Shown in pieces: positions 11,123-20,900 of a DNA stretch of 64,000 nucleotides (positions are counted from its first letter, which is position 1; each line of letters begins with the position of its first letter). Origin of the DNA: Scolanthus callimorphus (Eukaryota > Cnidaria > Anthozoa > Actiniaria > Edwardsiidae); NCBI GenBank assembly GCA_033964015.1, contig CM066920.1, forward strand, positions 8,895,912 to 8,959,911, given 5' to 3'. The translations under genes and the position numbers were made by a program. Under the pieces are notes generated by a model. It saw nothing but the letters and a program-made list of their open reading frames with translations. It was not told the DNA's origin and did no database searches.

Positions 11123-11640
11123 TAGTGAATAAATAATTGCTTATAAGGAGGAGATACAGTAAAGCAAACTAAACGTAGTTTATTCGTAGCGAAAAGTACA
11201 ATACTTCAATACTTGCGCAATTAACATTTAACCGATCGCGATCTTATCTTGGGCCTAGAGCGTTAATACTGCAAATTATTATGTACCTACCTTTTGACTA
11301 GGTGTTCATCTGACTTTTATCTACTAAATGAAGACAAGAACAGCCAAAACAACTAGAACAACTAACTAGTGAAGGCAAGGACAGCCCGAACAACTCACTG
11401 AACCTTTTTCTGCATTTTCGAGTTGTCCGAGTTCTCTCGGGTATTCCCCGCGCACATGCTATTAAATTTCCAACTCTAATATTAGCTGTGAGTAACTGGT
11501 AGATCCAGTCTCTTTGGCGGAGAAGGCACGTGCGTGAATGCATGAGCTCGAACGTGGTGTTGCGTCGACGACAGGAGAGCAAATATGTCACCCTCTTGGT
11601 CCAAATCTGGCACTGTATTCGGAGATTAGTAAATCACAAA
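11123..11640. other. upstream region of receptor copy A, candidate 5' UTR exon
   Basis: Aligns to 23,466-23,980 of unit B. On the minus strand both copies share a segment ending in a strong donor (GAACACCTAGT...AAAG followed by GTAGGTAC; donor near 11,293 and 23,620), so a non-coding first exon is plausible. No long frame is conserved between the two copies. Confidence 0.4.
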
Positions 11641-11975
11641 GCTTTATCCTTATAAAAGCTATACGAATCCGTTCAGGCTTCCTTGGGCTTTAGTGCAGTG
11701 CAGAATCCTAAACTTCAAAGGAATGTCATGCCAGTTGCAGTGTTTCACTCAGCCACATAAAATCAAGCCATCGAAGGACGAAATTATTTGGTAATATGGC
11801 AGAAGTCCACCAGCCTCCATCTACTCCACTAGGTCTAGCCATATGCACAGGAGTAGAATAATCTATTTTTAGATTTTGGGTTTTGAATTATCCGCGAACT
11901 GAAAATAGTGTGATGGCGGTGCTGAGTTCGGAGGGCGACCGAAACTGACTCACACTAACAAAAAACCCAAGTTCT

Positions 11976-12296
11976 CATTCTCGAACCCAGAGCTCCCCGG
12001 CTCGTCGCCTCGCAGGGGAGGCTCTGGTGACATCCATTTCACGGCCTTCGCTGATTGGCTGAAATGGCGCCCACGCGTACATAAAGGTAGCTTAATCTCG
12101 CTTTATAAAAACGTTGTATCAAAATAACACTGGCATTCGTTTCCTAGTCGTCTTTTCAACCTATGCCTTCGACTTCAACGCTCTCAAAGTAATTATGAGG
12201 CATAAAACCACCATTTCCTTTTACGCATGCGTTGGTGGATGTCACCAGAGCCTCCCCCGCGAGGTGACGAGCCGGGGAGCTCTGGGTTCGAGAATG
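11976..12296. mobile_element. CATTCTCG-type inverted-repeat element, 321 bp
   Basis: The ends CATTCTCGAACCCAGAGCTC and its complement extend inward through CCCCGGCTCGTC and GGGGAGGCTCTGGTGACATC. A perfect 9-bp target duplication CCAAGTTCT flanks it (11,967-11,975 and 12,297-12,305). Non-autonomous. A 9-bp duplication suggests the Mutator group. Confidence 0.9.
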
Positions 12297-12309
12297 CCAA
12301 GTTCTTGGT

Positions 12310-14151
12310 CAGATCTAGCGCATGCGCATACAAAGGTTTCTGGACTCCTTTCGGTGACCACAGGCAACAACGGAGACGCGATGAAGAGTTCAGGGACTGG
12401 ACTATAACGCATAAAACTGTACAGTGGACAAAATGACTTCGAACACATCTATGAGCACGCCAAGATTTTCAGAAGTTGAAGAACACGAAATTAGTTCAAT
12501 AGTAGCCTGCGCGCATGCGTTGGTTGGCTTTTTTTAGGTCGTTTTACGGCGAGAAACGAGCGAGAATCCCGATGCGGGCGCAATCTTGGACGGGTCAAAA
12601 TGCGGTCTGGGGCGAGTGACAAAAGGAGCTAGTTCAATAGTTGATTAAGCTTCACCCTCAAAAGTTGAGCGTTCTGTTTTCAATGGCTGCAAAACAGTTC
12701 TAAGTGACTGGAAAACCATTTCTATACTGTCGCACGCCGTGAACTGCCAGCACGTGCGTTTATTCACTTGTCAACAAAATACTCCAAAAAGTCTGCAAAC
12801 CCATATAGTCCATGAGCCAAATCTAAAAAGAGGCCTGGAAAGTGGATTTCGTAGCACCCCCTATGGGTCATAGTGAAATTGGTATTGAAATAGAGCTCTT
12901 GAACTATATTTTCAGAATTCACTTTTGGTTTGCCATTTTCAAACTGGAGCGTCAATGAGATGGTGTCATATTTCCACAGGGGGTAGAGTGGGGGACATTT
13001 GCTCAGCTAGATTGATTCAATTATTTTGGTCTATATATTGACTAAACACCAATCTTATTAACCCAAATTTACAGTTCGGTACAGTACATTGACGAGCACT
13101 GTACTCCATTGAGTAAATACACACACTGGACATGATCCAAAGTTTGGAACCACTAATAAATAATTCATATTTGTATCCCTATGAGAAGACTCCCCCTCCA
13201 TCCGACCCCCCACTCCATACACACGCCAGCAAGACTTTCCAGGAATTGAAAACCACACCACGCATTGACTACACTCATAGATGAATACGACACAACAATT
13301 TATTATTGCATGCAATAACTATGTACATATATCACTTGTAGCTAATAAATTTGATCTTTTAGCGCCAAAGCTAACTGTTGACATTTATTTCATGTGCTGT
13401 TGCACACACATATTTATATTTACAAACCTAACTTTTTTCCAGCACCACTGGCAGCTACCCCGCAACATCGATGATTGCAATATATTGAAAATATATATAT
13501 TATTTCTATTATTGTTTTACAAAGTAAGATTTTTTAAATATTATTTCTATTTTTTTTTACAAAGCTAAGATTATTTTAATTGAATTGAATTGCAGCCAGA
13601 AATCATGTATGGCTTTGTATGGCTAGTCAATTGACTATGAGTTGAAGTTTATTTCCTTTCGTACATACCCAATGCGTCTTATTTTGCGCTATATGAACGC
13701 GTTACCCAGTCGTTGTAGTGGCGCGCAATGGATTGTGAGGCAACGAGCGAGGCGCGCAAAGGATTGTGGCCTTTTTCACCCTTCCCATAATCCTTAGCGT
13801 GCCTGCCAAGTAACGCAATGCTGTTAATCACCCTGAAGAAGAGCTGACGTACAAGCATGAAACGTTGGCTTCTGTTTGGCCCCTTTCTGTCGTCTACTTG
13901 TTATTCAGTCAAGGACCTTGTATCCTCCTGATGCAGACGCTTCGTTGTTTGTGTTTTGTTCAGTAAAATGTAAATGTCTGAGACCGACTACCCACTCTTG
14001 CAGCTCGGAAGCTGAATTGCACTGGGTCATAAGCACAGACACTGAGGGTGGTCACTGCCAGAGGGTTTGTTACGTCCCCAGTGGTTCTTTAACGTCCCCC
14101 CTGATACTGGTCACAGTAGAAAGGCGAGACGGGACCTAACGGGTCCTAACG

Positions 14152-14160
<9 letters not shown>
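12310..14160. other. intergenic, no gene seen
   Basis: Holds AT-rich sequence around 13,300-13,570, a GCGCGCAA-rich repeat at 13,715-13,800 similar to 3,735-3,800, and a repeat at about 13,990-14,160 (GCTGAATTGCACTGGGTC ... TTAACGTCCC) that recurs at 27,550-27,700. Short frames are not conserved. Confidence 0.5.
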
Positions 14161-14164
<4 letters not shown>

Positions 14165-14183
<19 letters not shown>

Positions 14184-14350
14184 TGAAACACAGTAGAACA
14201 ATGTTCAACCCGCAATATGAACCAATTTCGATTGAGACCAGAACAGAAAGAAAATTTCCTCTGTCCCGGCCAGGAGTCGAACCCGGACCACAGCGGTGAG
14301 AGACCCAGCGCCGTAACGCTGAGCCAACTGTGCTTCGTAACGCAAAAAAC
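14165..14350 (-). repeat. tRNA-derived SINE-like repeat
   Basis: Read on the minus strand, a box A-like TGGCTCAGCGTT (14,315-14,326) is followed by a box B GGTTCGACTCC (14,273-14,283) within a tRNA-like head, then an unrelated tail. Acceptor-stem pairing is poor, so I call it a SINE relic rather than a tRNA gene. Confidence 0.6.
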
Positions 14351-14607
14351 GCACCAACGGAACAAAAGTAACGGCTCCATACGAGTCTGGTGCAAAATAG
14401 AAACGAGAATCGAATATCGCCGAATATACAACGGGCTCCCTGTGTTACGAATGGCTGTGCTTTTCGTTTCATTGCATGGCAAATTTTTGTGGAATGGTTG
14501 TGCTTTGACAAAAATCCCCCTTCCCCTTGACCGACGGTCTCAAGTCACCACACCAAGCATACTACCTACACTGGGCCTCCCGGTAAAATGGCTACGCCTT
14601 TGATCGA

Positions 14608-14954
14608 CTACACAGTAGAGACGAGCTTCCTTTTGAAGTGATGCTTCAGCAAGTTATGTATATTAGCCGCCCCAACTCGTTTAGCAGCCTCTGCAAACTC
14701 TCGCACCGTTGTGTGTGGCTTTTCACATGTTATCTTATCAAGAAGCATTCGTCCTGGTGATCCGTTTGGCCTTTGTCGCTCTTGTAGCAGAGGCGATATA
14801 TCGTCCGTATTGTAGTCAAACTGACCAGCGACTTTCTCGTACACATAGACACCCTCAATTTCTCGATTTAATTCCCGACAGACTTTTTCGCCTTCCCTTT
14901 TGTAAAGGAACTTATTGTACCACTCGCTTAGTTCCATTTCTGTGGAAGGGTCAC
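14608..14954 (-). CDS. receptor copy B, death-domain exon
   Basis: The acceptor is CCTAG just above 14,954; the exon opens GT GAC and completes the G left by the upstream exon (..SSIV-G-DPSTEMELSEW). The helical pattern VYEKVAGQFDYNTDDISPLL, then GRMLLDKITCEKPHTTVREF, then AAKRVGAANIHNLL fits a death domain. Stop TAG at 14,608-14,610. Confidence 0.75.
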
Positions 14955-17900
14955 CTAGGATAAGAAAAAGTAAGAGAGCAAAATCTAAATGTACATTGCA
15001 GATAGAGGCAGACAGCACGAACAGACAGGCAGAGGAACAGACAAGTAGACGAACAGTCAGTCAAACGAACACTCAGGCAGACAAACAGTCAAGCAAACAG
15101 TCAGGCGAACAGTCAGAGAGACTAACAGTCCGATATACGAACAGTCAGGCAGACAAACGGTCAGGCAGACGAACACTCAGGCAGACAAACAGTCAAGCAA
15201 ACAGTCAGACGAACAGTCCGACAGACGAACAGTCAGAGAGAAAAACAGTCCGACAGACGAACAGTCAAGCAGACGAACAGTTAGGCAGACGAACAATCAG
15301 GCAGACGAACACTCAGGCAGACAAACAGTCAAGCAAACAGTCAGACGAACAGTCCGACAGACGAACAGTCAGGCAGACAAACAGTTAGGCAGACTCTCGT
15401 AGCTGGCGCAAAGGACCAATAGAAGGATCAACCCGAAAAATGAGAAGGCGCGTTACTTCCTTCGCCCTTCCCAAGATACCTTCCGCGCTATTTCGCTCCC
15501 AGTCGTTCTCCCCTCGACAATCACACAGGGAGCTCACCTGTGACAATCACTAGAACGCGCCGGGGTACGAGGCGGGGCAGGGAATATTATTCTGAGGAAA
15601 TAGTGGATAAAACTGAAGTGCGAGCTGGGACCTACCGACAATCGACGAGTACTGAACTAGTTGAGGCTGCTCAATACGTGGCGGACGTTGATTCGATTTG
15701 CTTTGGGTTTTCTTTTTGCAACAACAGAAGTATACTATTGCTATTGCTCCAACGATCACTAAAATGACCAGGAACACACTGATTAACACGGAAAATACGA
15801 ACAAATCCCCTGATGAAGAAGGCTCGTTCGCCTTCGTTCTGAGATTACGCGGGTTTCCTCTTGGGCGTCGCGTCGTGTATGGGAATGGCATTGGAGATGG
15901 CCGAACGGTAGGGGCGGTGACCCTACTTGTGACTGTAACATTGTCAGATGGCGTGACTACTGCAATCTGCGTGACGTTCATTTGATCAAATGCTGGCGTG
16001 ATGGTCGTTATATTCGAGGACGTGGACGTTGATGAAATGGCAGAGGATGCTGGCTGGCTTGATGTTTTTACAGTCGGGGTGGGTATCATCGGGCAGCCTA
16101 AGGGTCTGACTTTACACAATCCTAACACAGCGCAGCCAGGCGCGGATATATCTTTGCCATCTTGACAGCACGATACGCATTTATGACAGTCAAACACCAC
16201 AGGATCCTTGTAAAAACCCCACTTGCAGTTCCTACTACACTTAGCATTCTCGCTAGAGGTGCAGTTCCTGATGACAATCCTTCCCTCGGAACACTTGGTA
16301 CAGTCCATACAAGGTTTAGTGTCAAACCCCTCGGAGTACTTTCCCTTTGGGCAATAGCGACATTCCGCCCTCGCTCCAACTTTGATTTTAATTCCGCACG
16401 GAATCGAGTACTCATGTCCCGGCGGACAGGGGGGACACACCTGGCATGCCACATTTTTGCCATTCTCCTCCCACGTGATCTCTTTACTTGAGCAACGAAT
16501 TCCAGTAATGTTTTTTTCAGCGCTGGATACTGTTACCTGAAAGACAGGCGCAAGGGATGATTCATTGTAAAGTAGAAACTGGCGGAGTTTAGGGAAAAGT
16601 CATTTTTCCGCTTGAGTGGGGTTCCTGTGGTTTGTTGCCCTAACTGGCACTCATTTCTTTGTTTGGTCGCGTGAATATCAAAGAGCTTGGATTTCGTTCG
16701 CTTGAGTGTCAGTTGGAGAATGAAACGATCGTTTAAATCTTCTATGCTTAAATACTACTTTACGGGCCTTACTGCCAACTTCAATCCTAGAACTTTCAAG
16801 TCAGTCTGTCTAAAGTGTAACTCCTGCAGAACACTGTTTATACCTCTTGTGTGCTGTAACTGAATTCTGCCAGCACTTGCACTGTATTTGTATTCCTATT
16901 CATTGATCAGTTTTTTATTATTATTATTTATTGATTAAGGACCCACTGTAAATGGCTCCGCTGTTGTGGGTTCCTGCCATCAGAGGCAAAGCTAATAAAA
17001 TAAATAAAATAGAAACCACAGGAACCCCGCTCTATTGTGATTCAAAGTGGTATGGGCCGACCCTTGGTGACGTCATTGTTTACACTCACAATTTTAAAAC
17101 GCTGCATCTTGCTTTGAAAATGCAACGAAAGGCTCAAAATAAGTTCATTTTTTATTCTTAAAGATGTCTTGACGTTTTCAGGCTAGTTGGAGTTGTCATA
17201 TCAAGAAAGTGCTGTCGTTTTTATGGCAAATCCGCGCGGGTTGCCTGTGGTGTTCAAAACGTGTCTCAGGCTTCTCAGCGGGGGACAAAACAAAATTGCG
17301 ACCAAAGAGATCGATGTTTCTCGAGTATCTGCAAGTTTTGGTAAATTTTCCTGCTTTTTCCGCTTAGATATGAGGAAAAGTACTTACAGACCTTCCAAAT
17401 AAGGTAAGGGGAATTTCCTATGGAGGTTTTGCAACGTCGGCAAAACGACTGTTTTTGGCGAAATTTTCTTGATATGTCAAAATTGTGTGAAATCATTTAG
17501 GCAAAACGCTCATTAGCTCACATGTTTCCTCTAAATTAAACGTTGCACCACGCGCTTAGAATTTGAGATATTAGCTAAAATTTTTCCAATTATGTTTCAT
17601 TTACAGTCCTCTATGGATATTCAGAACTCATCATTTATACCTCCCTCGAACGGTCTGTACATAACTGATGGATAGCTAAAATACTTGTTTAGGTTTGTAA
17701 AATAGCTCTAACTGCAAAGTGATGACGATTCATCAACTTCATGAATCTATTGATGGAAACGGAATGCAATAATGAGTTTTTGAAGTCTTGTTGGGATGAA
17801 CAATTTTCAAAGTTTGAAGTTACATCAAAATTTAATTGTACGAAACTCGGCAGGCGTGCGTTGGAAACGCAAATATACAACATACAGTGAGAGCACATTG

Positions 17901-20900
17901 TTAATAGTATAGTATATTGTATAATCCAGTGACTTATTATTGGATTGCAATCATTCCTTTGGGAATTAATTAACAAAAGCACAAAGGGAAAAAATGAACT
18001 TTTTTTGTTCTGTACCACCAACATGGCCGCCAGTGACGTCACATGCAATCCAAGAATTGTTTTGACTCTTTCCTACGCTCTTCGACCCCGTCTAATGTTG
18101 CGCGAGTGCGATGAAAGCTCAGACTAATTTCACAGTAGCATTAAAGGTCTCACTTGAACTCAAAACTCCTTTCTTCTATATGATGATAGTATCCAAGGGT
18201 TTATCGACCCTGAGGGGAATACTTTTTTTAGTATCCATCAACTCAGTTGGATACAATAATATGAAAATATGCATAATTGGCGTTTGCGATTGACACCGAA
18301 GCTCGCGCAACGAAAAACAGTAAAAATCTTGGATATTCCGAGTTTCAGCAGCCAATCAGAGCGCGTGAAATTGGATATCCACTGATTTGATGGATACGTT
18401 TTACCTCTATAACGACATAAATTAAAGACAACTGTACATGGATACCGTTTACCTCTAACGACATAGAATTACAGCCATTCTCAGTTACACGCGGTCGCCG
18501 GGAAAAAAGCTTGCAAGCGAAAACTCGTTTTTCTGTCTCGTCTGAGCGCAACAAACCGGCGAAAGCACGTGCGTTGCCATGGAAACTTTGACAAAAAACG
18601 AGTTTTGCTTGCAAGCTTTTTTCCCGGCGACCGCGTGTAACTGAGAATGGCTGTAACGACAACTGTACAGTCTGCAACTGAGTTTGAACTTTGGTCATGG
18701 CTGAGTTGCCTTAGAAAACTCAGCTAACAATACAATAGAAAACACAAGCGAAAACAGCAACTAAAATTGCCAACCTAAATCCCACTTCTCGGATAATTTT
18801 GCGTTCCATTTTAGTTTTCCCAGTAATGTTGGCATCCTCGTTGTTTGTTTTACTGCCTTGTTTATTTTCATGTGAATGTCACTGAGGGCACTTCACATCC
18901 AAGGAAGTCACACAGTGGCTTCCATCCCTCGAGAACGTTGAACACTAAAAGCTGATCCCGGGCACTTTAGCTTCTACTCTTCGTCTATGCATATGCAAGT
19001 GTTTTACGTGTATTTGAGCAGCTTCTGGGTTTGTGCTGCCCAACCCCGCATCCATGGCTGCAAATGACACCGCGTAAGCTTTTCGCAAAGTCGGAGACAG
19101 CCATCTCATAAGAGCCATTTTGGGAGTTCTCGCCTGCTGCTCGATTTCCAAGAGTTGATGCTTATAACTCTTCGCCCACGGTATCTCATCACGAGTCATG
19201 AGAACCACTTTAGCATCTGGAAAAACCGCGAGAATTTCTTCGAAGAAGAAGCTCGCAGGGATGTCAGTGAGCGAGTCGATATCTTTGAACATTTCTTTGA
19301 AGTCTGGTATTTTGCCATGGAAGATCAACTCAAACCATTCATCAGTAAACCAAGACAGTTGTGGAATAAGGTCGCAGTTTTTATACCCGAGGATTTCCAA
19401 AGCCTTAGCCATGCTTTTGGTTCCCGTTTTAGGCAGTCCGACGCATAAAACTTTCATTTTAACTCCCCAGAATCCAGAGAATTGTACCTGCGTTTTTGTG
19501 TCACTGGGCTGTTACAGATATTGCGTTACATTCCGCGCCACTACAACGACTGGGTACGACTACTTGCACTGGACCATTTGAGGGCCTTCGCTGATTGGCT
19601 AATTGAACGTTGGGGCATGCGCAGAAAGGTGTTTTTCTCAACGGCTCTGTAAACAATTTCGCGCATGCGTCAATGGCTGTCACCAGAAAAATATATAGTG
19701 AAAGGACGACCAGGGATCTTTTCGAGAAAGTACAACACTGAGAAAGGCATTTTCGGACCCAGAACTTCTATAGGCTTGTCACCTCGCGTGGGAGGCTCTG
19801 GTGACAGCCATAGTGAAGCATGCGCGAGATTTGATACAGAGCCGTTCAATCTCGTACCCTGAGCCCGTCATCTTTTGGCCAGCGACAAGATTTAAAGCTC
19901 TGGGATAATCAATTCTTGGCTTCAGGTTTAAAAAAATGTTGCTCAATTTACTGTTTATTGGTGTTCGGGGATTTTTCTTGCATTTTAAGAAAGTTTTGTG
20001 TGTTTTAAAGGGGCACTCGCACGCTTAATTTTTGTACAACCTCTGTTAAAAAATAAGTCTAATTCTAATCACCAAAAATACATTTGTGTTTACCGGGAAT
20101 AACCAAAACAACAGTCCAAGATTGTTAAATCACCCTTTACTATAACTGTTAAATCAATGCAAATCTATAGTGTTTTTATCTATTATCAAGAGGATGGAAT
20201 TGGATTATTTGCTTGTCAGGCAAGGTGAGTTCGTTATGCTCTCGATTCCCCAGAGCTCTGAATCTTCCCGCTGGCCAAAAGATGACGGGCTATTGGTACG
20301 AGATTAAGAGCAGTTGGGAGAAATTATCTTCTGCGCATGCCCAAACGTTCACAATTAGCCGATCAGCGAAGGCCCTCAAATGGATGACGCCATTCTCGTA
20401 CCCAGAGCTCCCCGGCTCGTCTGCTCGCAGGGGAGGCTCTGGTGACATCCATTTGAGGGCCTTTGCTGATTGGCTGATTTTGAACGTTGGGGCATACGCA
20501 TAAAGTTGTTTCTCTCAACGGCTTTGTATCAAACCTCGCGCATGCCATGTCATGCTCGCGCATGCCATGTCACCAGAGCCTCCCCCGCGATGTGACGAGC
20601 TGGAGAGCTCTCGGCTAGAGAATGCAATGCCTTGATTTCTTTTGTTTAACAAGAACAAAGAGAAGTTAAACAAAAGATTAAACTGAAATCGCATGCGCAC
20701 GGAACACGAAATTTAAGAACTCCATTCTCGAACCCAGAGCTCCCCGGCTCGTAACCTCGCGGGGGGGAGGCTCTGGTGACAGCCACTAACGCATGCGCGA
20801 CATTTAATGCAGAGCCGCTGAGAAAACGACCTTTAAGCGCATGCTCCAACGCTCAAAATCAGCGAATCAGCGACCGCCCTGAAATGGATGTCCCCAGAGC

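Noticed and set aside
14240..14345. tRNA gene
   Set aside because: A and B boxes are recognisable but acceptor stem pairing is poor and an unrelated tail follows; better as a SINE relic.
14915..15388. A 157-codon plus-strand open frame rich in Gln, Thr, Ser and Arg
   Set aside because: It is the translation of the 16-bp minisatellite; the repeat unit lacks stops in that frame. No splice or family support.
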